The notes under the pieces: generated by a model | The model's input: only the letters and a program-made list of their open reading frames with translations | Databases searched by the model: none | Told to the model about the DNA's origin: nothing | Part shown: positions 1 through 11,947 of the stretch, in pieces | How positions within the stretch are numbered: the stretch's first letter is position 1 | Layout of the letters: every line of letters starts with the position of its first letter | Position numbers and translations under genes: made by a program | Assembly (NCBI GenBank): GCA_018340805.1 | Contig: JACMZG010001911.1 | Span: forward strand, 37,025,557-37,089,556 | DNA from: Microvelia longipes | Lineage: Eukaryota > Arthropoda > Insecta > Hemiptera > Veliidae | Length of the DNA stretch: 64,000 nt | Direction of reading: 5' to 3'

Positions 1-3000
1 TTATAAAATATGTGTAAATAATTTAAAAGCTTTATTAATATGTTTTAGTATGAGAAAACTTAAGATATGTGCAAAGATATAGTTTTTGATTAAGATATTA
101 AGCCACCAATACAAGCGAAAAAAGTGATATTTATTCATGGTGTAATAGAGTGTAAAGGTCTCGGAAGTTGTAAGAATATTTACGAGTAGACAAAATTTAT
201 ACCGAGATAAGAAAATAATAAAATATGATAACTGTTAATATAAAATCAATATAAAAAAAGGGAAACAGAGTTCTGTCTAAAAGAATAAAAACAAAATTAA
301 AGTGTTATTAATTAATACAGGTAATTAAGAGATAACAAGAAAAAGAAAAAAAAAAAAAAGAAACCTCCTTTGCTTATTAGATTGTTAATTAAATTGGATA
401 AATACTCTATTCCCATTATTTTCGGTCTTCAACTAAAAATTGATGAGATTATTAATGAGATTGGCATTTCTTACTGTTATTTTTCAAGAAAATAATCAAT
501 CGTTTTGGTTATGAATTATGATTACATAGTCCAACTTTCGATAACTCTCGGTTACTTTGTATAATAAATGTATCTGTTTGTAATTGTAGCCTCTGTTTAG
601 CACTATCGAACAAGACGACAAAAAAGTAGTCACATTATTCTCTTTAAAAAAATTAATTATAACAAATGTTTTTATGACAAATACGAATGTTAATGTTTAG
701 CTTGAATATAAAAAGGGTTTGGAAATAGTTTTTTGAAAATTTATTAGTCGTTTTAATTTAATTACGTGGTTTTTGAAAACTTAACAAATATGTAATACTC
801 AATATATTATAGTATATGAAATTTTGTATTACACTAATATATGTGCATGGTATAATTTTCATATTAACAATTTGATTCGAATATATGTGATATTATTCTC
901 AAGCATAAAGAATTGAAAAATAAATATATTATCGATATTGTAAATTAGTTGTCCATTTTAATTTTTGTATTTATATAGTATTAAACTATAAACATCTCAT
1001 TATCTATAACTAATTACTAATTAAAATATTATTCTTATCTTGTATTCTTAAAGATTTAAAAACACTGATTGTCATAAATAATGTTTACTGTATAATTATA
1101 ATATGTTTCGTCAAGTAATCCATACTATTAATAATACGATGCCTACACTTATGTTAGCTTGTATACGGGCAAAATAAATGCATATCGTCTCATCTATTCT
1201 TATCTATTTTTTTCTTTACTTCTTCTCTCTTCTCACCTCTCCATTTTACTTCTCATCAGGACACAAAATCTTTACACATTAAATCAACATAAGATAAACT
1301 ACTGTTTTTCACACTAAGATTGATGGTCACCGCTTTTGTGTGAATTCAGTGAAAGGCAATAGGTAAGAAAAATAGAATATAAAAGACGGTAAAATTAAGT
1401 GTTCGAAAAATTAAAAATCGTTACGTTTTTTTTTTCCGCATTGGGAAGGTCTAATGTATCACCAAAAGTAATGACATTTTATAATAACAATCATTTTACT
1501 ACACTTAGGAGATTAATTGAGACGTTGCTTGCGCGATTTCATTCATGAGTAAGACTTTAAGAACAAATTTTAACTCTTGCTTAATCGTTAAATTCTTTTG
1601 TTAATAAAAGTAATAAAATAAAATAGTAAAAATATGTCTGCATAAGTGGCTTGTAAAAAGCAATCAGTACTTAAAAATTTGGTTCATTTAAAAAGTTTTA
1701 TTTTTATTCATTAATGAAATCTAAAGTATATAGTTGAATTTCACATTGGGAGGTGGGTATGACATTTTGTAATATAGTTTCGTTATTAATAAATATAAAT
1801 AAATCTGCAATGTAGTTTAATTAAACAAACAAATTATAGTTAGAGCTTTTTTAAATTTACCAATCAAATGCACAATAAACAAATAAAGTAGTTAAAAATA
1901 ACAAGCGTTAAATATAAATCAACATGCCGATTAATTAATTATTTATTAAATTTCACATTCCTTACAAAAAAATATGGTAAAAAGTTTTAAAGCAAATACC
2001 AGAGTGACATTTTCAGCCTTAAATACAATTTTTTGACTGTACTGGAACAGTACAATTTGGATTATTGTTTTAGGCATACCTTTATGTTCACTCGTTAAGG
2101 TTTGAGTGTGCGCTATGTGGAAAATTGCATTGCGTTTAGTTACTTTGCTCCAATGTCACGATGAATCAACTCAAACGTATTGTTGAGTTAGTTAGGCTCA
2201 TATGTTTGAACAATCAAGCGGTGAGTAACTTACAGTAATGTGAAAATATGTCAAACATAATCACTTACAAAACTTTATCGACTCAAGTAAATCTCTGCAT
2301 TAGCTCTGCAGTGAGTAAAATTCAATTCCAATGCAGTACTTCTGCATCAAATATCCGTAATTAAAGATAACCTAACTTGACTTTAGAAACAAATGTTTAT
2401 CCTCATAAAATGTTTAAAATACTACTTCTGATTATTTTTTAACTGAATGTAAATTCTAAATAGACAAATACTTGTTGTTAAAGGGTAAATCTTTTTAACT
2501 TTAATCTTAAGTTTAAGATAGACAAGTAAAAAAGCTATTTTTATTTTCTCTACTGTTATTAATTGTTTATGTATGGTATATATGAACGTATTGTTAAAAT
2601 AAAAGGACATTAAGCAGAAATTAGATAACTGAAAACAAGGCTGCCTGTATTTATAATTTTTACATATTATAAATACTGATATTTTTACACTTATAACAAC
2701 CTTTGATGTTTAAATATTTAAAAAAAATATTATAGCAGTAATTATGTTATAATTATTATTCTGCTATAATTATTATACTGAATGTTACATTATTCTGCTG
2801 TTATGTTTTGCAATTGAATTCTGTATTGTTTTAATTACAGAATTCTAAAAAATAAAAACATTTATAGCAATCCTTGTGTCTAGCAAGTTTTAGTTGATAA
2901 CAGTAGCTAGGCTGTTAAACTCAAACACTAGTTGCAACACTAGTAATATTGCCACAGGTGGTTTTATGTTTGAACATATCAATTGATAGTACAAGTGGTG

Positions 3001-6000
3001 GAAGTAACTAAGTAACGTTTTACTTTTGATCTCATTAATAGATTATTTAAACCCCTTTTAAATATTTTTCTAGCCTGCCTAATATTAAGTTGGAGGCAGA
3101 CGATTTAATTTATATTTTCTTCAATTATTTGAAAGTTAACAGGGGATATATCTAAAACATTGAGGATGGAATAGGATGTTTTAGGGTTTGCCAAATAATC
3201 TAACACACGCAAATAACCAAATTTTATTTATTCGCCCGAAATTTGTATTAATTTAAAGATTGCAAAATGGTTGCCGAGGCACTGATAAAATATATACGTT
3301 TATCAGCTAAATACTGCAACAGTTCTATACCATTACAGTTCGATGGAGCAAAATCATTGAAGGAACGAAAGTTACTTTTCTTCAATTTAAAATGCAAAAA
3401 ATATGGTTCCGGTCTTGCACCAAATAAATATTGTATACTTTTGCCAATAAAGAACTTGTTAAAAAAATATTAAATTAAAATGACATATTTGGCTAAAAAT
3501 TTTCTGTAAAAACTGAAGTATAAACCTTTATAGTGAGATAACCTGTGTTTATTAATATGTTACACATTATAGCTCCAACATTAAAAGCACCTTATTTCTG
3601 GGTAGCCCGTATGTTCGTCAGTGATATAGGATGTTCATGTTTTGCTACTTGTATATCATTTTTGTGATGACTATACTAAGTTGAAAATCTTGAATTTTTA
3701 AAGCAAGCTTGAAAAAAGGGTAATCCTGATGATTTCACTATAATTAATAACAACGAGATCAACCAGTAAACGAAACTAAATTTGTAATTTAGTCCTTCTT
3801 GCAGCGGACTGCTATTTAATTTTTAACGACATGACTACATTCAAATAAATACATTAAAATAAATAATTTTATTTAAATAAAATAATTGGTTTTAAATGTA
3901 ACAGAATTTCTGGATATTTAAGAGAGATTTAAGATTTTGAATCAATTACGTACTTGAACACCGTTTGATGTAAAACAATGCCAATACAGAATAGATTCAA
4001 CGACTCTTGTGCTCCCTAACTCTGTAAAGATCTGAATTTCTGGGTTAATTGTTACTAACTGCTTCATACCCAATAGCTTTTAATAAGAATTTGGTTTCTG
4101 TTGAAATCTATACATATTAGACATTTTTGGTTAGGCTCCTTTTTCTCAAACAATTTTTAAAACTTTCAATGCCACTCTTGTGCTTTTAACAATTCAGAGT
4201 TTTTGTTAATGTTTAGTTAGTTCCATGTTTAAGTATTTTCCGCTAGTTTTTATCCTCTTGAGCTTTTAAAAAAATGGTTTTATTGAGATAATTAATGCTT
4301 AATCGCTGTCATTTAGGCATCACAGTCTATGTTCATTATAAAAAAAATGTCTCTCGTGTTACAAGGAGACCAAAATGTGACATATCAGTAAAAAACTGCT
4401 TTAAAAGAAAACTGCTAGTATTTAAGTTCTTTTACATTGAAACTTCTTTAAGGTTTTCTAAACAACGTAAAAAAGTAAATTACACTCCTTCCATTTAATA
4501 TGAGCACTTTATGTATGTATCTGTTACAACTGAGTTGTGATGCCTGGTAAATAATTTCAAACAAAACCATGACTTTGTGTCTTAGGTCATTACAAGCAGT
4601 ATTTACTTTGAATTTGATGTTAATCTAATATTTCTGTAAGAATTATATTTAAAATGCATTGAATTATTGATAAATTATAATTTATCTATTAGCAATACTA
4701 TTTTTTAACATTAAAATGTTACTACTCATGAAGCAATCTCAATTAATCTCCATTAGGTTAAATATCTGTAGCCTAGTTTAATTTCACTTTACTTTAATAT
4801 TCTATTTCTCCTATGCCTTTCACTGATCCTTTACCTCAATTGTGGACAGACTGATAAGAGTATGATGATAAATGGTAGTAAAAAAAATGTAGAATGTGTA
4901 TGTTCATTTTGCCTATAACTGTAGAATTATTAATAGGGTTTACTTGACATTTTATTTAATTATTTTGCAATTGTTAATAATAGATATATTTTATAGATTA
5001 GATTGTTTTATAAATATTTTATGATAATTATTTTAATCTTGGATTTTTATCGAAATTAATATTATACATGCAAATTTGTTTCATCAATTATTATGTATTT
5101 AATTTTGGTTAAGTTTTCAACTAATTAAAAGTGATAGTGAAGAAAAAAAGAAGATTTGATAGATAATGAGTAAAATACAACATTTAAGGCCTTTCTGCTA
5201 ATTTTCCTTAGACAGAACTCTGTTCCTTATGATTTATAAGATCATATTTTATTTATTCGTATAAATTTGTCTATCGAATCTACGCCAGCCTTTACTTTAC
5301 AATAACTTCCTGTTGCTTTAACTTCAAACTACTCAAGTTCCACTAAACTTTAAAGTTTAGTAACAGTAAACTTTAATTTTCTTTTACACCCCTAATAGAT
5401 CTACTATCGTAATACTAAGTAAATCTACTTTGAGGGTCCTAAATTCTGCCCGAACCTTTATTCTTCCTCATTCTGTCAGTGATAAATTCTACTATTTCCT
5501 CCTCCTGATTTGTTGTTACATTTGTAGATCTACCTAAATTTACCTAATATTTAAGATTAAAAAACTTCTTATCTAAGCTATGCAGTTGCTAAACTAAGGG
5601 TTGTGTATTTTATCAGTTCAACTTTTCATTTGTGTTAAGACGCCTTCAGTGCAGCCTGTGATTGCCTCATCATTCTATCTATTGTTTGGTCCGACCCCAA
5701 GCTCTCTCCCTTGTACTCTTCCCCTTTAACTTTTACTTGAAAATCTTTTTTGTCTTTTCTGTTGAATGAATATTCTCTTTTTCTGTTTTTCCTCAAGAAA
5801 ATGTCTTTTTTTCTTTACAGTTTTTATCTCTAACCCCGTCACTCTCCTTTTTAATGATGACTGACAATTTAGAAATGATAAACCCTTTTTTTGTTTTAAC
5901 TTTCTCATATTTTTTAGAATGTTTTTTGCTTAATGTTGAGATTTTTGCTACATTTCTTTTATGGCATAAAGAATATTTTCAAACTTATTCTGTTGAGATT

Positions 6001-8560
6001 ATTATTTAGATTTAGAAAAGCCTGGTCATCGAGCTCTATTACCTTTTTTACAATGAGCTAACAAAACATTAATTAAAAATCAATTTGGGAAATTATATCG
6101 GACGGAAGATCCTGTGCTATGGTGTCTCATTATTCTTAACATATCACTTAAAACTCTGAAACGAAGCCTATTCATTTTCTTCTATCGAATGCATGTCAAT
6201 GATTCGGGATAAAAATTTATCTTTAATTTTTTTAAGGTTTTTTTCACTCAGATCTTGGTTACATTCTTTTCATTATTACAAAACTAATAATCTGCTTTTA
6301 AACTAGATTGTGGTTTCTTAGGCGTTACAACTCGATAGCTGGGTAGAGAAAAAATGAGAAAAAATATAGCTCCATTTTTAAGAGAGGGGGTTTTAATCAA
6401 GTTGCAAAAATGGAATGGTACAAATGTAAGTTTAATTTCTATTGCAGGGTTGAATCATGAACTGCTATTTCTGGAGGTTGGTTTCTTGTTATCGATAAAA
6501 CTTAAATCTTTGATTTGTTTAATATTAATTTGTTAAAACACCAAACGAGTGTAGTAAAAAACTAATTACAATCGTCTCTAATTTTCCTGCTTTAGCAAAA
6601 TCTATCCATTTTTGCATTGTCTGAGTATCAATTCATACGGTTTTAATCTGTTTATATGACAAAATATTCATTGAATAATCTACGTTTATCAATAACAATT
6701 ATTCGTATTTTCCATTCTAATAAATTATTTACAATGCAGTATAATATTGTCTAGTATTATACATGCATTTCATGGGCATCTTTTATGCTTAATAATTTGT
6801 TGGCTTTGTTAAGGTTAACGTCAAATGTCGATTCAGTTAATTACAAGGCATTGATAATGCATATGGAAACTCCATCTCTTGCGTATCTCCCCTCTGGTTT
6901 CTCCTATGTTTCCCTTACTAAGATTATCCCTCTACCTTGTGTCTACTGCTATTTCTAATTAATATTGTTACCAAGGTTTTGAAACACAACGTTACCACAT
7001 GAAATAAACCCCCAATTAAATATTTAATACTGTATTCTCTCCCTAGTCCAAGTTTTAGAAGTATCTAACGTATTAGATTATAATTTAGCGTATGATTATT
7101 ATTTTAAGCATTTTCAACGTATATACCTTATACTCAAAGTTCATGCGACGTACTCTTAAAACCATTTTTATTCGTAATTTTAATTTATAAAATTGTGTAA
7201 ACTACTTGTAAAACATTTGTATTATTTGGTTTAAAAGAAATCTAGTACGATGGTTGTATGATGCTTTTATTAAGTTTCATGAATCATTGTTTAAAAAACA
7301 CTACCTTTTCTGTTTGATTTCAAGATGTTTAGTGTGTAATTTTAAGTATAACTTTTGTTAAAATTATTGGTTAGTTAATTTTAGTCATAAACAGTAGAAT
7401 ATTATTAATGTCAAGTAAACCCCAACTTAGCTTGTTTTATATTTTATTGTTTTGCTCTATATTATGTGTTTAGAATTGAATTATTATTACGTAAAGGTCT
7501 ATTGTAGATGATCGCTCATACCTAATTTTCATCTAGTCTAGTTAAAGAGTTATTTTTATAGCTCTAGAATATTTTTATAGCGTGTCTTTAAAGCAATAAT
7601 AATTAGCACATTTATGCGTGGGACTGAATACTTTCATATTGTTAACATGTAGTTTGGATATGGGACCTGAGGTCTGTCTATAACAATTTCAGTATCGAAA
7701 TGTTGTTGGCCAATCCGAGAAATCTTTGAAATATTAGATGGTCCCAAAATATCTTTCTTGTGTCAATAGAGATTTTGTAACAGGTCAGTGTTCCAAGGTA
7801 ATATTGCAAGCGCATATCACACAACAGTTAAAACCTTTGTTAGGATTAGAGGTTGGAAACTATGTGTTGTAACTTTATTATAACATTTAATATCTTAGTA
7901 GCCAACCGTAAAAGGAACTCACATTTTAAAAAAAACATGCGTGACATGAAAAAATAGAAAGTCCGTTTCAGGATCTATTGTTCCGTGAGTGTATTATTAG
8001 GTATGCAGGAACAACCTCAGGTAGCATGCATCTACAGTGCTCAAAGTTTTGTTTATAGTTGGTTTAGCTATTAATAAATACTATTTATATATATTAAAAG
8101 TGTAGATCATGCTCCTAAGAGGATAGTCTTAGCGCCCGGTGCCCCGAAATCGAGTGCTTAAGCGGCCTGTAATCGGTGCTTTGTAGGCCTGCAATTATTT
8201 GGTTTTTTTTAACTAAACATTTTTATTAACTTTTTTGTTGCAATATTACTGATTTAGTCCTACTTGTAAAACTTATAGTTTTTATTGTTTCGTATCCTTA
8301 ATCAATTTCAGTGGCTCCTATGTTTCGGAATCATTATGAAAGTAAGGTTTTCGTTTCATTGGGCATGGATGACAGGGAAATGTGATTCAATGTGAAAAGC
8401 TTTCTTGATACCCGTTCCTCTTCTACATCATTTGATAACGAAGAACCTCGGAATTACTCATAGATAATACTATGCTGTTGTAAAATAAATGTAAATTGCA
8501 ATTGTAAGCAATTAACAACTCCGAACTAAAATAAAGTAATACTAATACTGGAAATTATAC
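1..8560. other. AT-rich noncoding DNA, no gene recognised
   Basis: I see no convincing coding exon, RNA gene or complete transposon in this stretch. Open frames are short, AT-driven and lack codon structure. A slightly GC-richer patch near 8110-8200 (containing gcgcccggtgccccgaaatc) has no identity I can assign. Because Rbp6 exons begin at 18247 with a split codon and no RRM-encoding exon is visible here, the stretch is probably part of a large upstream Rbp6 intron, but that is inference. Confidence 0.5.
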
Positions 8561-9330
8561 ACATAAGCGAACAATTGTGCATATATGTAAATCATAAAAA
8601 TATATGGAAACGTATAAAAAAAATCAGGTAAATGGGACCATGGAACTTTTCCTTACTTCGAATTTGCTACGTTTATCCTCACTGTTTTGGACTCGCTTTG
8701 CTTGTCTTCAGAATATAAAAATCACCAAATTTATAGAAATATAGATGGAATACATCTTCGGACTCGCTGCGCTCGTCCTAAGACAGTAACACATTCGTTT
8801 TATTCCCAGCGTTCACTCACTCTTCGGATGCTGCTTAACATTTATGATCCGACGTAAAACCAAACACTTATTTGCGGCATTGAAACAAAACTTAGTGTAC
8901 TTATTTATTACGTAATTGGACACTAGTATCAAATTTCAACGCAATTGAATCATTCATCCGATAAAAATGAAACTAAAGCTGATAATGTGATTTATTTGCC
9001 ATTCACAATCAAATCAATCAAAACATAATTCCACGTTTTATGAATTTTCAAACTTTTTGCTAACTAAGTATTGCCGGTCAAAGATGTCATCAAAAAATAT
9101 TTTCCGTATTGAAGATTTTCTGAAGATTGATTTTTGTATTAAGTTTCGATTCTCTAGCAAAAATACATGGGGAGCTGTGATTAGAACAAACACACATACA
9201 CAAGCACACACACACAGACAGGCAATATTGTGATAACTATTCAGAAAGTCTTAAAAACTCCTGAACGGATAATTTAGGTAAAATTCGTTTCCTGTAAACA
9301 TAAGGAAGAAATGAGGAAATGTAAAAATAA
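8560..9330 (-). mobile_element. Fragment of a dispersed repeat carrying GAGCGAAGCGAG-type motifs
   Basis: Positions 8620-8800 are an inverted, diverged copy of 38920-39075: both carry the same order of an imperfect ggtacc-like site, a short spacer and two GC-rich motifs of the type gaggacgagcgaagcgagtc. Separately, 9170-9330 resembles 39300-39440 in direct orientation (a CA-rich stretch followed by a shared segment around cctgaacggat). No coding capacity is seen. It is a degraded interspersed repeat whose class cannot be decided from the fragments. Confidence 0.55.
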
Positions 9331-9343
9331 ACCAATGAAAATA

Positions 9344-9462
<119 letters not shown>

Positions 9463-9565
9463 TAGAAGACCTTTCCTATTAATTACATCTTTTTAAAGAA
9501 AATTACGCTGAATCTAATAACTACTTCTATAGTTTTTGATCGGACTGGCCCAGAATCCTGGCAAC

Positions 9566-9845
9566 CATAGAGATATATACTGGAGGGAGCATAGGCTATC
9601 TTAATACATTGAGAGGCCTGAAACCTTTTTAGTGGGGCTCTCAGGGGCTCTGTGTAACCTCATTGAAACCTCCTCTAAGAGGTAGTTTGTTTATCTTGTG
9701 ATTTGTATTTTAAACATTCTACTATATAATTTACTGTTTGTTTGTTCTGTTTATTTGATGATAATGATAATCGAATGTGGTCAGGTTACTTTTTCGATGT
9801 TTCAAAATTCAACCAATAGGGCCCCTCTAGTAATATATCTCTATG
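9566..9845 (+). mobile_element. hAT-like MITE, complete copy with 8-bp TSD
   Basis: A 280-bp non-coding element bounded by inverted ends catagagatatatactgg and its complement ending atatctctatg. It is flanked on both sides by CTGGCAAC, a perfect 8-bp target-site duplication. An 8-bp duplication is the usual signature of hAT-superfamily transposition. Related copies lie at 61448-61907, 61975-62258 and 63152-63469. No transposase is encoded, so it is non-autonomous. Confidence 0.85.
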
Positions 9846-10484
9846 CTGGCAACAGGATTCACTTTTACTTTTCCTCACCTACGAACGTAGGTATGTAAAA
9901 GTGTAAAAAATATAACCCTAAAATATAAAACCCAGGTTTTATTATAACTATCCATTATAGGCACTTTTATGGTTTTATCATTCTGTGCGTTTAACTTCTG
10001 TCTGTGTTCAGCTCTACCTAGTTTGCTGAGTTAATAGTTTAAAAAAAATCGTGAAAAATATGAAATTTAAATTGAAGTTTTACTTAAATCTACATTTCAT
10101 AAGTGAGAAATAGATCTATGGTCTAATTAAGAATTTTTATTTTGTTTTTGATCGCTATTTTGAAAACATTGGCTTTTTAATTTTTAAAATTTGAACTGTC
10201 TTCAAATTCCAAACTTCAAACTATTGTGAAAAAAATGTGATAATTGCTTTAATTTTAGTTTGTAAGTTAGTGTACTGGCTAAAATATTTTTTTTTTCTGA
10301 ACAAAAATATTTTTTATATATTTGTGCAAGAATTAAATATATTGCTAATATTCCTTGAATGGTTTGAAATTAAACAAACTATAGGTATTTTTAATGGTTT
10401 CGTAAACATATGAAAGTAGTTTTTGTACTACATGATTGAATGGCTATCAACTGTATTACTTTTCGCATTAGGTAACTTTACTAT

Positions 10485-10605
10485 TCTGACGTCGAGCGCA
10501 GCGAAACCGAAGTTATATAAGACAATTCAGAGGTTGAACGAACCGAATCCGAATTTGTGTGGAAAAGTACCGAGGTACCCAGACCCGATTTTTCATAAAT
10601 AAATT
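10485..10605 (+). mobile_element. Short fragment of the dispersed GAGCG/GCGAAG repeat
   Basis: Contains gacgtcgagcgcagcgaa and further right the segment ccgaggtacccagacccgat, matching in order and orientation the repeat near 38920-39075. It ends about 145 bp before the Polinton-like element. Confidence 0.5.
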
Positions 10606-10741
10606 GTTTCATCTATATACGTATAACTTCATGTACGCTATTATACGTTCTTTACATTTACAGTTTTAATATTAATTAGCGTCTATCTAAATATCTTTGT
10701 ATACTTTAATTTAATCAAAAAACGGTATGATACTATATTTA

Positions 10742-11107
10742 TCATACTGCAGTAGGGGCAAAAGGGGCATTCTGGCACCTCCTCCACCTCCTCCTCCTCC
10801 TCCACCTCCTCCACCGCCACCACCACCTCCTCCTCCACCGCCTCCTCCTCAAGCATCTCTTTATAGTTTTATATCCCCCCCTCTCTTTTGCTTTGCATAG
10901 TGTAATAACAGTAACATTAAATATGCTTTGCATAAAAATAAATAGGTCCCCACCATATAGGTAGAAGCAGGATGATTTTAGGTGTGAAGTAGTAGACCAC
11001 CCTGGATAAGTGTCTCTCTTAGTAAAAAGCCTTCCCACCACGTCAAGGTGGAGACACATCGGGAAGGTGTACAGTGCCCCGTCCTCGCACTGTACTATGG
11101 CGACCAT
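10742..11107 (-). CDS. Outward-reading ORF inside left TIR (hypothetical)
   Basis: A 121-codon open frame starts with ATG at 11107 and runs toward the tip of the element. It stays open through the last TIR base and stops only in flanking DNA. The first ~80 residues are mixed and end in a stretch rich in K, E and R. The rest is an R/W repeat produced by translating the GGN tract (RRRRWRRRWWW). The same frame exists in the right TIR. I recognise no family. The first part overlaps palindromes, so the DNA may have been kept for structure rather than protein. A genuine protein is doubtful. Confidence 0.3.
   Translation of the reverse strand: MVAIVQCEDGALYTFPMCLHLDVVGRLFTKRDTYPGWSTTSHLKSSCFYLYGGDLFIFMQSIFNVTVITLCKAKERGGYKTIKRCLRRRRWRRRWWWRWRRWRRRRRWRRCQNAPFAPTAV
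10745..10750. repeat. 6-bp target-site duplication, left (TACTGC)
   Basis: TACTGC directly precedes the left tip AGTAGGGGC and recurs directly after the right tip at 15797-15802. Confidence 0.9.
11030..11095 (-). promoter_or_regulatory. Two adjacent stem-loops in left TIR
   Basis: These mirror 15452-15517. One hairpin has 9-bp perfect arms GTACAGTGC/GCACTGTAC with a 9-nt loop. Beside it is a longer hairpin with arms CCTTCCC/GGGAAGG and an inner CCAC/GTGG. They could be a protein-binding or replication structure of the element, or RNA structures in an outward transcript. The function is inferred only from the duplicated, symmetric position. Confidence 0.5.
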
Positions 11108-11264
11108 CCTCTTTAAAAAAATATCGCCTCTATATATTTGTTTTGTATTTTTTTATATTTTTAATTTTTTTGTATTTTTTTATATTTTTAATTTTTTTTT
11201 TTTATATTTTTATATTTTTTCTAACGTATTTACAATTACACTTACATCTCGTTAGCGCCATATA

Positions 11265-11427
11265 GGTTTACGGGACGCTATGCCCACGCCAGTGACCTTA
11301 AAAGATGGAATATTGCGGTTACGGGACGCCATGCCACGCCAGGGACCGCTCTGAGGGTTTACGGGTCGCTATGCCACGCCAGGGACCCTCTATGGGTTTA
11401 CGGGACGCCATGCCACGCCAGGGACCC
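11265..11427 (+). repeat. Four iteron-like direct repeats in left TIR
   Basis: Four copies of a ~33-bp core beginning ggtttacggg, continuing with acgcyatgccacgcc and ending agggacc (agtgacc in the first copy). They start at about 11265, 11316, 11355 and 11394, so the last three are spaced 39 bp. The array is mirrored at 15121-15283. It is GC-rich against an AT-rich background. Iteron arrays near termini often bind replication or transposition proteins, but here that role is inference. Confidence 0.7.
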
Positions 11428-11515
11428 AAATTATGGCACGCTTCGCCATACTAGAGTTCCATCTCGTATTTGCGGCAGCTGCTGAGACATGAGTGTAAGG
11501 CTATTTAACATATGA

Positions 11516-11869
11516 TTAAACTCTAAGAATAAACTCGAAAATAAATCCCACTCTGGTTTTTTTTAAAACAACAAATATTTTATCTTCTTCATTCGAACAA
11601 ATCGGACGAATAATAACTTGACGTCCGTGAAATTTAGGATTAACCAATCTTACTTTTATTAAACCAAATTTTCGACCAAGTTGTACATCTTCTTTTACTA
11701 CGTTTTACAAAATAATTATCAATTTCATTTTTCGCGGATTCAACAACTCAAAATCGGACATGTGAATGTTTACACTTCTTTTACCATGTTCTAATCTCAA
11801 GAAAGCTACACCTTTAACTAAACAAACTAATACCTTTTTACCGTCACTTAGATGGTAAATGGTCGACAT
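11516..11869 (-). pseudogene. Small leftward ORF of the Polinton-like element, one in-frame stop
   Basis: ATG at 11869 opens a 54-codon frame (begins MSTIYHLSDGKK) that meets TAA at 11707-11705. The same frame is then open for a further 62 codons to 11516, running into the left TIR. Composition across the stop is coding-like on both sides (K/R-rich, hydrophobic alternation), which suggests one ~117-residue protein interrupted by a nonsense change. A consensus TATA box and initiator lie just upstream. I do not recognise the family. It lies directly downstream of the capsid-like gene on the same strand. It could be a small virion or DNA-binding protein, but nothing seen decides this. Confidence 0.5.
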
Positions 11870-11879
11870 CTTGCGCAAT

Positions 11880-11914
11880 ACTGATTTATTATTGCTCTGC
11901 TTTCTTTATTTATA
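11880..11914 (-). promoter_or_regulatory. TATA box and initiator of the small leftward ORF
   Basis: TATAAATA occupies 11914-11907 and TCAGT, the arthropod initiator core, lies at 11884-11880. The distance from the first T of TATA to the initiator A is 32 nt, the expected core-promoter spacing. The ATG follows 13 nt after the presumed start site. Confidence 0.65.
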
Positions 11915-11947
11915 CATACCCCCACCCCTCGACCAGACATGTCTATT

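Larger units (their letters stand above)
10751..11548. repeat. Left terminal inverted repeat (798 bp)
   Basis: The reverse complement of 15001-15796 matches nearly base for base. From the tip inward it holds a GGN-rich tract (CCTCC on this strand), an outward ORF, stem-loops, AT-rich homopolymer runs and four iteron-like repeats. Identity stops after ataaatcc at 11548. Visible differences from the right copy are single-base indels, for example an extra C in tgcccacgcc, an extra A in gacccaaatta and poly-T length changes. Confidence 0.95.
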
